A DNA stretch of 64,000 bases. It comes from Zopfochytrium polystomum. Its lineage: Eukaryota; Chytridiomycota; Chytridiomycetes; Chytridiales; Chytridiaceae. The notes beneath the pieces were generated by a model. The model did not search any database. It was not told the origin of the DNA and saw only the letters and a program-made list of their open reading frames with translations. The position numbers and the translations under genes are program-made. Numbering within the stretch: position 1 is the stretch's first letter; each line of letters begins with the position of its first letter. Positions 46,839 through 57,512 of this stretch are shown here, piece after piece. The stretch is taken from the NCBI GenBank assembly GCA_025765615.1, contig JAIVFJ010000142.1:112529-176528 (forward strand). The letters run 5' to 3'.

Positions 46839-48479
46839 ATGTCAACTAGCCCTGTGTCTAGCACACCACCCCCAACACCACCACCCCTCCCTCACTTTGC
46901 GACTTGGAACATCCGTCGTGCCTTCCCCACCAAGGCTGCATCTATCTTCCACTGGCTCGATCACACCAAAACCACCATCCTTGCCATTCAAGAAACTGGC
47001 TGCTCTGACACAGAGGCCACCCACTCCATTCGTCACATCACTAGGAATTACAAAGGTTTCTTCATATCCTACACCCCCTCCTGTCATGCTGGTGTTGGTT
47101 TCATCATTTCATCTTCCTTGGCACCACACATCACTGGCATCTCCCACTTTGGAACTCGTGCCATTGCCCTCACCTTATCTTTTGCTCAACACTCCATCCT
47201 CCTGCGAAATATTTCCTGGCCTGCTGACCCCCAATCTGAGGAACTCCCTGACTTGCAAAAATGGTGCAATTCTCTTGCCTCATCTGACTCCACCTCACCC
47301 CACCAAGCCTTCTGGTTTGGTGACTGGAATGCCATCACTGACCCCCTTGACCACTCCACCAGAGCCCCCACACCTACTGCCTGCCACGGGTTCCTCCCCT
47401 CCCTCTCCCTGAAAGGCTTTGTTGATTCCTTTCGACACCTGCACCCAGACTTACCCTCTTACACACACACCACTGGCTCCATCTCCTCCTGTTTAGACAG
47501 TATCTGGCTCTCACCACCTGCTCTTGACTATGTCACTGAAGATAACATTTCTTCTCCGCTTGAAGAGCCCCACCTCACTGACACTTCAAACCACCTTTCC
47601 TTCAACATAATCCTTGCTTCCTCCCCCTTCCACACTTTTCCCTTCTTCCCTCTTCGCTGGCAGGTCATCAAGCCTTTGCAAGCTTCAGAAGAACAACTGG
47701 ACAATTTCACAGCAGCCGCCTCACTTGAGCTTGCCCCCCTCTCAGCAGCCCTTGCAGCCTTGGACAGCATTCTTCTCCCCTCTGAGCTTGAGTTCCTCCG
47801 CTCTCCATCCCTACCCTTTCAACACCCCTCCCTAGAACGTGCATCACTCCTCGTCAGCCACCTTGACACCCTCTCCACCTCATTTCACAAGTTGCTGCTT
47901 TGGCTTGGTAAAAAGTTCCTTCCTCACAAGGGAGCCTCCTCAGCAGCGCCAAAGATAGATTGCCGTGCCAAACCATTTCTCGTTGCACGATGGAAAGTAG
48001 AGAAACTGTGGGCACTCACGACCAAAGACCCTGCTCATGATCTGGCTAGCATCTTACCTTCCATTCCTTTGACCCCATTTGAGTGGGTCGCAGATCAGTC
48101 TTACTCCTTTTTGTCCCACATCCGCTCTCAGTACAAAGCCCACCTTTTTGACACAACTGACTATCGTGATGTTTTGCTCCCTGCCCTCAACCGCCATTGC
48201 CAGGCCATCCACCATGCCCAACGCCAGGCAGCAGAAAAGCACAAAATGGAGGACATTGCCACAGCTCTCACACATAGACATGACCTTTTCTCTTCTGGCA
48301 AGATAAAGACTGTCCTCAACAACATCCTCAACTGCAAGCACAGCAACTCCAGCATTGACCACATTTGCTATACTACTGACGAAGGTCCCTCAATCACCCA
48401 CAATCCCAACCTTGTCGCTGGCATCTGCCAACAACAGGTTGAGCACTTGTTTCTCCCTCCTACCCTCACTCCCTTGTGA
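46839..48479 (+). pseudogene. LINE ORF2, APE-type endonuclease part
   Basis: An uninterrupted 546-residue frame begins with ATG at 46,839. The endonuclease/exonuclease/phosphatase fold is visible: 'FATWNIRR', 'ILAIQETGC' (catalytic Glu), 'FWFGDWNAI' (the GDWN motif), 'SCLDSIWLSP' (LDxIW motif) and 'LTDTSNHLSF' (SxH-type end). This domain nicks target DNA for reverse transcription. After about residue 260 comes the usual Leu-rich linker. The frame stops at 48,479 where foreign sequence begins, so the RT domain is cut off; it resumes after 50,567. Confidence 0.85.
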
Positions 48480-48779
48480 GAGTGTGCTCTCTAACTCCTC
48501 ACCTAGGGCAATAGGTGGAAACTAGAGCATGGACCTAAATATCAATCCTGACTAATGAGAAGGGACAAAAGGAGGGTGTCTAGGGGCACTAGACAGGAAA
48601 GTGTATTTGGAGTCTTAAAAAGCCAAAGAAAAACACAAAGAAATCTCTAACACAAAGAGAGGTTTCTCACACCAAAGCATGAAACAAGCACAATCACAAA
48701 AGAAATTTTAATCCTCTGGTGCAAGACACAGAAGGGTTTCATCTGGGGCACAAGGCAAAGTTGGACCAGAGACGGAACT

Positions 48780-48955
48780 GACTAAATCGGTAAGACTGAC
48801 TAAATTGGTAAGGGGAGTGACAAGTCACTACAATCCATCAAAAGAAACAACAAAAGAAATAAACAACAAGTCACACCCTGAGTTGGAGGGGGTTGGAGAG
48901 ACAAAGGGCAGACACAAGGAAAAGTTAGTGTGCAGAGGTGCCTGTTGAACCAAAT
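48780..48955 (+). repeat. Dispersed repeat, copy 2
   Basis: This is the partner of 3769-3960, with the same order of phrases from 'actaaatcggtaagactgac' to 'gtgcctgttg'. It carries a few substitutions and one extra G in the 'gttggagggggttgg' stretch. Confidence 0.7.
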
Positions 48956-49466
48956 CAGAACTGTTTTCCACTTAACAGAACCAGACACAACTTGTCTCAC
49001 TCCAAGGAGAGTGTTCCAACTCAATCCAAGGAAGAGGGTGCAACCAGGGTGGTAGACAGTGGTACTCTTCTTGCTCCATCCTACCAGGAGACAGACCTCT
49101 GCCTCACCAGGACAGAGAGAATAACCTGTCTTAGAAGCAAGGAAGGTCAATACCCACTCCCACACACAAGGAAGACACCAAGGACAACCACAGGTATTAG
49201 CATGAAAGGAAGAGGGTCTGAACCCAGTGAACCAGGCCCACCAAAGACCAAAGGAACCAATCACCAGGGACAGGGAGGAATACCAGAGAGACCATACCAC
49301 CACATAATACCTGACCAGCCAGCTCATTCATATCACCTTGAGAGACCTGTATTTGAAGCGATGTATTGACAGGAACCGGCGAGGCACTACCACAGGTTTA
49401 CCCTCCCACCTTCCATCATCAAGTAGCTCCTACCCCAGACCAGCCTAAACAGTATGCAGAATGGTG

Positions 49467-49552
49467 AGGTGCACTGGGACTTGAACCCAACACACTGCCA
49501 TAAATGACCAAGAGAACTAATTCTCCTGTCACACACCAGACGACTGCCACCC
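49467..49552 (-). repeat. tRNA-derived SINE-like segment
   Basis: On the minus strand a perfect RNA polymerase III B box, GGTTCAAGTCC, forms a T-arm (TTGGG / CCCAG with a seven-base loop). An A-box-like TGGCAGTCGTCTGG lies about 60 bases upstream. The acceptor stem does not pair well, so it is a tRNA-derived element or pseudo-tRNA, not a working tRNA. Confidence 0.4.
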
Positions 49553-50231
49553 CCAGCTCATACACACAGTCAGAGAAGGAAAAAGGGCAGGCAAGAAGAC
49601 TTCAGGTACAGGTTCTAAGGGGCAACAAGAATGGGGGGTGGGCTGCTTAAATCGGAGAGGGTTGGAATCAGCAGGGTGAAGGAAGAAGGAGGGGAAAAGA
49701 AGGGAAAACATATACAAAAGGACAAACAATAAATAAAACAACAAAGAAGAGAGAGGAGGAGTGAGTCGCCAAACAATGGGGCTGAGCCATCAAACAAGGA
49801 AGACAGCTCAGAAAATCATGGAGCATTTCTTGGCATCAGCTGCCAAGAAAGATGGAGGAGATGGAGAGAGCTGGTTGGTGCAAAGAGGAAGACAGTCACT
49901 CACAGCCACAAAAGAAAAGAGAGACACACACAGAGACAACAAACAAACAAATAAATAAAAGATAAAACAGTAAAAACAGGAAAAACAGGATAAACTACTA
50001 ATTGAAAAAATAAGTAAAAATCATCAATAAAGAAAGGAGAAAACCCCTTTATCTCATACCCTTTCATGAGGCCTTTCATCATGGTAGCTTATGCAGCAGC
50101 TCTGTGTACATCTGGACTCTGTACTTCTACCCACTGAAGCACATCATCCTAATCCATTTCTGAAAGTAAGGGGGCCAGGCTTAGTCATTGTGCAGTACTT
50201 AGCATTTCTGCATCATTCAGTCAGTGAGTGC

Positions 50232-50309
50232 CAGCATGTCTTGAACTTAGCACCTTTCCCATTGAAGGGAGCACTCTACACCACTGAGGTAGAGGGCCAC
50301 TGACCAGCA
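50232..50309 (-). repeat. Second tRNA-like segment
   Basis: On the minus strand, CTAC-CTCAGTGGT-GTAG makes a perfect D-arm with A-box sequence. A TCCC/GGGA anticodon-like hairpin and a B-box-like AAGTTCAAGAC follow. The T-stem pairs weakly and there is no clear acceptor stem. It is probably a SINE head or tRNA relic. Confidence 0.4.
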
Positions 50310-50566
50310 GTGCAGAGCGGCCTGAGCCATTCGGCCTGCAACTTAGTGCGTAATAATAACATGAATAATATACATGGCCGCGGCTAAGAGACAGTCCAAA
50401 TCTCAGTGGTTCGGCTTGCAGAGACAATAATAACCCATGAAAATAATAAGAAATGGGGTCCAGCCGTGTTACGTCACTTTCGTGAAACGTTGTTTGGTCA
50501 AGTCAAATTGATAATCCTCACAAGTTATCAGTTAAAAAAGCGGAGTATACTCTTTTTATTTGAGGT

Positions 50567-51750
50567 TGCAGGCTCAACAGCCTGTCGTCCTACACCCTTC
50601 CCACCATCCTCACCACTCCACTCTGAGATGCAACCCACCCCCACATCCCCCAGATCTTTTCTCAAAGGTTATGCTGCCCCCTTCTGCCAACAACATCGAA
50701 AACCCCTCACATCTCCTGCCACAAACAAAGCCCCTGGTCCCTCCCAAATCTCCAGAGAGCTCCTCCTCACAGCTGGCCCTGATGCTCTTGCATTCTTCTC
50801 CTGCCTCATCATTCACTCTTTTCTCTTCCTCAACATTCCTGACTCTTGCGCATCTTCCTCCATCTTCATACCCAAAAAAGCTGCGTGGGGTGGTGACATC
50901 ACGAAGCCACATTTCTTGTTCTCCACTCTGGAATTAAACCCTGTTCTCTCTTTGGCACCCCCCCTGGCTCTGCTCGCTGCAAGTATCGACTTCAAATCCT
51001 CAGCAACACTTTGCCCACCCAAAAAGTTCTACACCAAAGACACCCTCAAGTCAACCCCAATGGGCTCTGTCGTCAATGCCGTCACGCTTTGGAAACCACA
51101 GAGCACGTCTGGCAATGCCCTGTAGCTGCTGATGCCATTACCATGGTTTGCAACACCTTTGCTGAAACTCTTTCCTCCTCTGTTCCTCCTGCACCTCATG
51201 GTCACTCTCCTCCCCAAGCCCATCCCATTTACTGGCTCTCCTGCCCTGAATTTCTCTTTGATCATCAATCTTGTATCAATTTTCCTCCCTCCTTCGTGGC
51301 TTCATCCCTCAATCCTTTTATGGCACCTTATTCTCATGTGATAACCCTTCTGCCTCTGTCCTTAAAACCCTTGTCACTGCTTTCCATCAGCTCCTTCTTG
51401 ACATCCATCGACTTATTTGGATTCCCTGTTGCGACGACACTATCTCTTGGGAGAAGTCAAAGTCCATCAAGCCCTCTGACAAGCGCTCCAAGCCCCGCAG
51501 ATCCCCTCCACCAAATCCCAGGCCTCTCACCTTCGTTCCGCAGCCTCTCACCCGCTGTCTTCTCCAAACCTCAACTCTCCCCTTCCTCCCACTCCATCCC
51601 ACAGAACTCGTAACAGCTCTTCACAACCCTCTCAACCTCGCTGCACCACGTGTAGTCGCCAGCACTCCACTGACACTTGCCCAGGCATCTGGCTTTTGCG
51701 CACCAAGGCTTCTTCCAGATGGATTGACCACTACCTCAGCTGCATAAAAC
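50567..51750 (+). pseudogene. LINE ORF2, RT start and C-terminal zinc motif
   Basis: The first part carries the reverse transcriptase entry motifs 'NKAPGPSQISRELLL' and 'SSIFIPKKA'. Near 50,935-50,950 the reading jumps to a C-terminal module, 'NPNGLCRQCRHALETTEHVW' then 'QCP', a CCHC-type motif (C-x2-C-x4-ETxxH-x3-C) found after the RT in many LINEs. The catalytic core with its YxDD motif is missing and the frame changes, so the enzyme is dead. Confidence 0.75.
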
Positions 51751-52144
51751 TTGTTGCAGGCATTATCTGGCTTCACCACACAATACAACTTCCCTCACAC
51801 CAACAAACAAAAGCCACTCGTCACCCATCTACTGCTGAGCCCCCCGGCGTTCACTGAGCCACTGTTGCCCTTCTCAATCTTGACATGGGCTGTAGCCTAA
51901 TCTGACTTATCCCAACCCTCTGACTTTTCACAGTTGCTCCCCTCTCTTACACTGACCTCCTTCAGACTCACTTCTCTATTTTCTTGATTCTGTGTTTTCC
52001 CCTTCTCCTTTGATCATTGTGGCTTTATGTGCAGTGGAGATGCCTGATGACCCTGTAAGTCCATAGCGCATGGGGTGGGTTTGCTGAGGTGATACCTGGA
52101 CATAGTCCATTACAGTTCACTGTTGATGGCTCTTTCTCTTCCCA

Positions 52145-52163
52145 CCAGCCCCTCTGGGGCTGG
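52145..52163 (+). repeat. LINE 3'-terminal hairpin
   Basis: CCAGCCCC-TCT-GGGGCTGG is a perfect 8-bp stem with a three-base loop, followed by AACAATAAATAAAAAAAA. A degenerate version lies at about 1614-1634 before the A-tail of the truncated copy. 3' stem-loops are recognised by the reverse transcriptase in some LINEs. Confidence 0.7.
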
Positions 52164-52181
52164 AACAATAAATAAAAAAAA

Positions 52182-52689
52182 GGAGGCACCAATTGGAATC
52201 TCTGTCCTTGGAATGGTCCACATGACAGGTTGCAGTGTCGCAGAGGTCCAGTGGATCAACCACATCGTTCTGCTCCACGGTGATGTGATTGGTTGAGTCA
52301 GTAGTCATGTTGTTTTCTCAGGTCGGTTATGTGTGCCAAGTTTGAAAGGATTTCGTTGGGTTTTGAGTGTGTTGTGAAGGTGGTGTTGCAGCAGATGAGA
52401 AGATGGATTGTTAGCTTGGTGTGTGTCAGATAGGGGGGTGGTCGTTGTCTCCAACTCAGGACAAAAAATCAAAAATTAATGGTGTGAGAGTTGGAGGCAA
52501 TTTGGTCACCCTGAGAGGAAAAAGGGGCGCTTATCACAAAGGAGGATGATTCTGAGTAAGCGAATAGCATCAGTGTGTAGCCTGGAAGCAAATCTTTCCA
52601 ATGACAGTTTCAGAGAATCTGATGGAGTTTCAAGGCCAAAGTCTCGTTTGAAGCGCCCACTAAGTGCTGGAAAGCTAGATGCAAGCCAT
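52182..52689. other. Spacer after the LINE tail
   Basis: No recognisable gene. A short minus-strand open frame (about 52,165-52,308) encodes a Thr/Asp-rich peptide of unknown nature. It could be the eroded 5' part of the piggyBac relic that follows. Confidence 0.35.
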
Positions 52690-52990
52690 TGCTTGGTAAC
52701 TATTATGGCACAGACTTCTTCCCCTTCACTGGCGTTGTTCCAGATGAGGCAAGTGTTGACAAGAAGCGTCGTATATGAATGGGATGTAAGCGTCAAGGCC
52801 ATCATAAACTGGTATCTACGTTATGTACTGCGTGTGGGAAGTCCATGTGCAAAGGGAAGTGCTTTTTTGTGCATCACTTTGATTCTGACCAGTGGAAGAA
52901 AGTGATATCAAAAGCAAAGTGGAATGATTATATCAAAGAAGCGCCAACGATTGAGGTTCTGTGCTTCTCTTTGTGGTCAAAAATATGATT
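52690..52990 (+). pseudogene. Relic piggyBac transposase C-terminus
   Basis: The plus strand reads 'NYYGTDFFPFTG', comparable with 'HYYGREFYPFTLEDAPP' in the 40-43 kb transposase. After a stop come 'GHHKLVSTLCTACGKSMCKG', 'KCFFVHHF' and 'DQWKKV', a Cys/His-rich end like that at 43,677-43,796. It represents a second, older piggyBac lineage. A possible right end of the element is the TTAA at 53,662-53,665. Confidence 0.6.
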
Positions 52991-53646
52991 GATTCACTGC
53001 ACGAAAACTCTCCTAAATGGCCTGTTTCTCCTTGAGTGTCTCACCTTGTTGTCTCCCCCAGTTCTCCCTCGACTGTGTCCCCCCATTTTTCTTCCTGGTA
53101 ATGGGTTGAAAAAGTTTGTCCTGATTCTAAGAACATTGATAATAGCTGTAGGCTTGAGCTTGAATGTGCTGACGGTGAGGAACGCAAAAAACAAATGTGG
53201 TGAATGCAAACGTGTCAGCCACTAACTAGCAACAGTAAAATCACCAAAAATAGACAGGTTTGAGCTGTAATAATTGTAACTGAGACATTTGCAGGTCTGT
53301 TTTGTGCTTGTGTAAGGACATTAGCTTCAAAATTGCGTCCAGATGACCATTCTTGGAGCAAGTGCGAAACAAAAAACTGACAACCAAACGTCCTTCAATA
53401 CAGCTCTTCCGATTGCTTCACATAAGGTGAAGGTATTCAACTGAAGAGTATGTGTGCATAATCTCAGCTCAGTCCTCCAGCTGGTGCGTTTTTTTTCTGA
53501 TTGTGAAGTTCGATATCAATATTGATATTTTCCGCCGTGTTTTTTTGGCAAGCAAGCAGGTAAAGGCGTACTTAGGATATGAAGATTCCACTGGTGGGTT
53601 GTGTTTAAAATAGCGTGAAAGTATCAAGATTGATGATATGTGCGAT

Positions 53647-53665
53647 CCCGCGCATAGCGGGTTAA
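53647..53665 (+). repeat. Possible piggyBac right terminus at the duplication edge
   Basis: CCCGC-GCATA-GCGGG forms a hairpin that ends directly in TTAA (53,662-53,665). Reverse-complemented it reads TTAACCCGCTATGCGCGGG, a piggyBac-like start. It lies about 670 bp after the relic transposase end. No matching left end was found. Confidence 0.35.
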
Positions 53666-53824
53666 CGCAATCCCACTTTTTTTTCTTTTTTTTCTTTTTT
53701 CCTTTGCGACCCCTCCTCAACCGACGATCCCATCCCGTCGCCTGTGGGCAAGCGTTTCCGACGAAGAAGCAAACCTACCCCACCAACCTAGCGCGCGCTC
53801 CCGAAGTCTCCCCCACGGGGCAGC

Positions 53825-56800
53825 ATGTCGAAGCGCGCGGCCGCGCTCCTCGCTGCGGCCGGCTGGCTGTCGGTCTGCGGCCTCTCGTTCTACTCGTTCC
53901 TCGTGGGATCGCTCGACCCCGATGGATGCAGGAAGACCTTCATGGACCCCAACTACCTTCCAACGTCTGATTTTCGACCCAACGTGTCGTTTTTTTCCGG
54001 ATGCGGCCAGGTACGCGCTGGCACTGTACCGAGAAGGCGGACTGGATCCGTCAACAGTTGGGGATTTTCTCGTATTTTCCTTTTTCGATTGATGGATGAT
54101 GACCCCTTTTTTTCGCGCCCTCGCCAGCCGTCGGGAGTACCTGTTCTGTTCATTCCTGGAAATGCGGGAAGCAGCCATCAGGCTCGTTCGCTCGGCAGAA
54201 TACTCGCCACCTTGCGCGGCTCTGACGGTCTTTCGTTCGACCTGTTTACGGGTACGTCTTTGAAATATCCCGTCTAAATCAAATCAAAAAATGCCCCGCT
54301 AAAACTGTACCACACAGTTGACACGAGGGAGGAGCTGACCGCGTTCGATGTCGACCTAATAGTAGACCAGTCGGCGTACGTAAACGAAGCGATCAAGTAC
54401 ATTTTGACTCTGTACGCTGGCGGCCACCGCCGACCGGATTCTGTGATCATCGTCGGCCACTCGATGGGCGGCATCGTCGCGCGATCCCTCCTCCGCATGC
54501 CCAACTATACCCCGGGCAGCGTCGCGTCCATCTTCACCAAAGCGACTCCGCACAAGGCGCCGCCGATCGCCGCGTCCCGGCGGATGCACGACTACTACCG
54601 GTCGCTGAACGAGTTCTGGGCGGCCCGCCTGCGCGTCGACGGGACGTCCGCCGAGTCCCGGTCGCTGATGCTGGTGTCGCTGGCCGGCGGCACTCGCGAC
54701 ACGATGATCGACTCGCGGCTGACGGACGTGTCCGAGATCGTGGGCGGCGCGAACGGGTTCTCGGCGTTCGCAACGGGGGTGCCTCGAGTCTGGGGGTCGG
54801 CGGACCATCGCTGCGTCCTGTGGTGCAAGCAGCTCGTGACGGCCGTCGGGAGAGCCGTGTTCGCGGCGACCGACCCGGCCTCGGGGAGGCCGATCGCGCT
54901 GGGGCCGCGGATCGAGGCGGTCGAGCCGTTTTTCAGGAACCGCTTTGATGCGATGGCGGGCCGGCCGCGGCGGCCGCCGCTTGTGCCGACTCGGTGGCGA
55001 AGGCCCGCGCGGACAAGCCGGATTGCGAGCAGTCGAGCCGCGATCGAGGGCCAGGCCGATGGGACGTGGTTCGAGCGGAGACTGTTGGACCAACCCAGCG
55101 CGGCGCGTGTGCAGATTCTTTCGCAGCAGCCGGTCAAAGTTTACGTCTGTGCGAATGCGGGGAGCGAAGAATCTTGCTTTGACCATAGTTTTACGGGCGA
55201 TGCGCTGCCCACCGCCCTCCCGTCCAAAAAAATTGAAAGAGATGACGAACTGAAAGTCGACGTGAACGCAGAGGACTCGTTTGTTCATTATGTCGAGTTG
55301 GACGTGGCGTCGACCGTCAGGAACGGCACCGCCTTTTTCCAGGTGGAACCGTCTTCGTTTGCGGCGATAGACTTTGAACCCTCGACTGATGATGTGGTAG
55401 AGCTGCCACTCGACTCACTAAGTAACTAAGAAATGCGCTCTTGCATCCCGCCGCTTTGAGCGCTCGCTCCCCGCTAACCCCACACACCTTTTTTTTTTTT
55501 CTTCTTCTTCCCCACTCACAGCGAGCCTAATCCCGCAAACCATCGACATCCCGACCCCATCGCTGCAAACGACGGTCCGCCTTCCGCGCCTCACGTACTC
55601 CTTCTTCGACCTGAGGGTTCGCGTGTCCGGGCGCTGCGGCACGCGGTTCCAGCCCGTGATCCAGTTTGCGTCGACGTGCGGCGCCGAGTCTCGGTTTCTG
55701 CTTCCGCCGGGCGACGGGCGGCTGCGGTTCGCCGCGGACGCGGAGTGCGGACAGACGTGGCGGATCTGGACCGACCACGGGTGCGGGTCGGTCGCGGTGC
55801 ATGTGTCGGTCGACTGGTTCGCCACGCTGGGGAACCTTGCCAGGCGTTACGGCGTCAATCTTATTTCGATGGGGACCGGGGTGGTTTTGCTAGCTGTTTC
55901 GCGGGGATATGCGAGAGGTTAGGTTATACACCGACGTGGTTTCGCTTGTTTGCTTTCCTTTTCTAACCGTCCTCGCACCTTTTAAACGTCACGTCCCCTC
56001 CCCTCCCCCCCCCCCCCCCACCTCGTGTATCACAGGGCAGAGCTCCAACTTTGAAAACTTTCACACCGGCCTGGTCCGCGTCCTATTGCTTCATATTAGC
56101 ATCCTTTTTTTGGAGCGCGTTGGACTCTTGAACATTCCACTCCTTTTGGAATCTAGCGACGCGCGCTTGTTGGTGGCATCTTGCATTCTTTACTCCATCG
56201 CACATTCGATTATGCGGGTCGCTATCATTGCGTTCGATGCCGTCGTGGGAGTCGCCCGCTTCGTCAGCAAGCGGATTCCGGCCGTTATAAGGTAAACTTG
56301 CCACCCATCCCCAGTTTCTTTCTTGTTCCAATTTGGCCCACCTCCTGTTGGTGTTTGTTTCTAACGCCTTCGCTTGCAATCCCCTCGCCTCTAAACCCCG
56401 ACCACCCACCACCCAGCGCGCGCGCCCCGCCCGCCGTTCTCCTCGCCGCCACCTCCATCGCCTTTGGCACTGCACTGACCCCAGCGCTCCTCTCACCGCT
56501 GACGTTCCTCGTTCTCGTGTACCGCGCGGCGGGTTCACGCCGCGCGCCAGGCGGCGGCGGAAGCAGCAGCGGCGATCCGCAGCTCCTCCTCCGCGGGCTA
56601 GGCGTGCTCGCGCTGGTGGTCGTCGCGTTCGACGCCGGGCCGTTGGCGGCGTGGGCGACGCGCGGCCGCGGCAGCGACAGCGGGCTGCAGCTGCTGCACG
56701 GCGTTGCGGCGGCGCGGTGGGAGCTGTGGCTGGGCGCGCCGCTGCTGGCGCTGGGAGTTGCGGCGGACAGGCCGATTCGAGGGTGAGAGACCCCCCCTTT

Positions 56801-57019
56801 TTTTTTTTTTTTCTCTTTTTTTTCTTTTTTTTCCTTTGCTCTATCTCTCGCTTTCTATCGTTTTGACGACCAGCCCAACCCAGGCGCGGACGGTCGATGC
56901 GGCTGGTGACCATGGTTGCTGCGGTGCTGGCGACGGTCGTGCCGGCAAGCCATTTGTACCTGGTGAAGTGGATTATTGCGGCGTGGGCTGCGTCCCACTT
57001 TTGCGCGACGGTGATCTGA
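53825..57019 (+). CDS. BST1: GPI inositol-deacylase PGAP1/Bst1, copy B
   Basis: Same exon plan as copy A, with the lipase motif 'GHSMGGIVAR' and identical downstream exons. Exon 1 (from 53,825) differs from copy A at about ten positions, most changing the protein: V6A, F18C, M37K, Y39F, H41D, and later M-to-T and T-to-S. The first introns also differ by several bases, while from the exon starting 'PSGVPVLFIPG' the two are identical apart from a poly-C length difference in an intron and one G/A difference in a Ser/Gly-rich loop (GGSSGG in A, GGSSSG in B). It keeps the T7 run at the exon 1 edge, so the apparent frame break is shared. Copy B lies downstream of a piggyBac relic, so its promoter differs from that of copy A. 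Confidence 0.87.
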
Positions 57020-57512
57020 GGCGGGAAAGAACAATGTAATACATGTACATGTATGTGCTGCTTTTTTGTTGTTCTTGACCATTCCGTCGATTGGTGTCCA
57101 CCGCTGTGCAAGAATCTCCAGTATTATTAACCCAGGTATCAACCCTTTTGCGTCTCCTGCGTGTCAAAAAGGATACGAATATTTGAGCTGCAAAAAAAAA
57201 ATTAAATAAAATGAAATAAAATAAAAAGCGTGGCGATCCGCAAGATTGACGCCCGATTGCAAGCCGCCACAAGCCATCCACCAGCTCCAATGACAATCAA
57301 ACGCGCCGGGTACACTCTTTGGCCCATTCCTTTTATGTGGCGAAGGTTTCAGCTCTCCTTATGGCCTTGCTTGTGGCCTTGGAAGTCATCCTTTGAAAAA
57401 AGACATTAAATATGAATATCAAATATTAATATGATATCTTGAGTTTGACACCCTTTCCTTTATCCAAATAAGAAAGTCATGGTGTGAATTTATGCAGCGC
57501 TTTTCATTCACC

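Larger units (their letters stand above)
48480..50566. other. ~2.1-kb insertion splitting LINE ORF2
   Basis: Flanking LINE protein reads 'HLFLPPTLTP' on the left and 'PPSSPLHSEMQPTP' on the right, so this block interrupts ORF2. It contains the dispersed repeat also found at 3769-3960 (here 48,780-48,955) and two minus-strand tRNA-like segments (49,467-49,552 and 50,232-50,309). AT-rich sequence with A-rich runs lies at 49,920-50,040. No long credible coding region is present. It is probably a composite of non-autonomous elements. Confidence 0.55.
44274..52181 (+). mobile_element. Non-LTR retrotransposon (LINE), composite and inactive
   Basis: In order: a TATA-containing 5' region, tandem repeats (44,598-45,060), ORF1 with a coiled coil (to 46,632), an A22 tract, ORF2 with an APE-type endonuclease (46,839-48,479), a foreign insertion (48,480-50,566), the remaining piece of ORF2 with the start of the reverse transcriptase and a C-terminal zinc motif (50,567-51,750), then a 3' hairpin and A-tail (52,145-52,181). 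The reverse transcriptase core is deleted near 50,935. The arrangement resembles APE-bearing LINE clades of fungi such as Tad; the clade is not established. The 5' boundary is uncertain. Confidence 0.65.
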
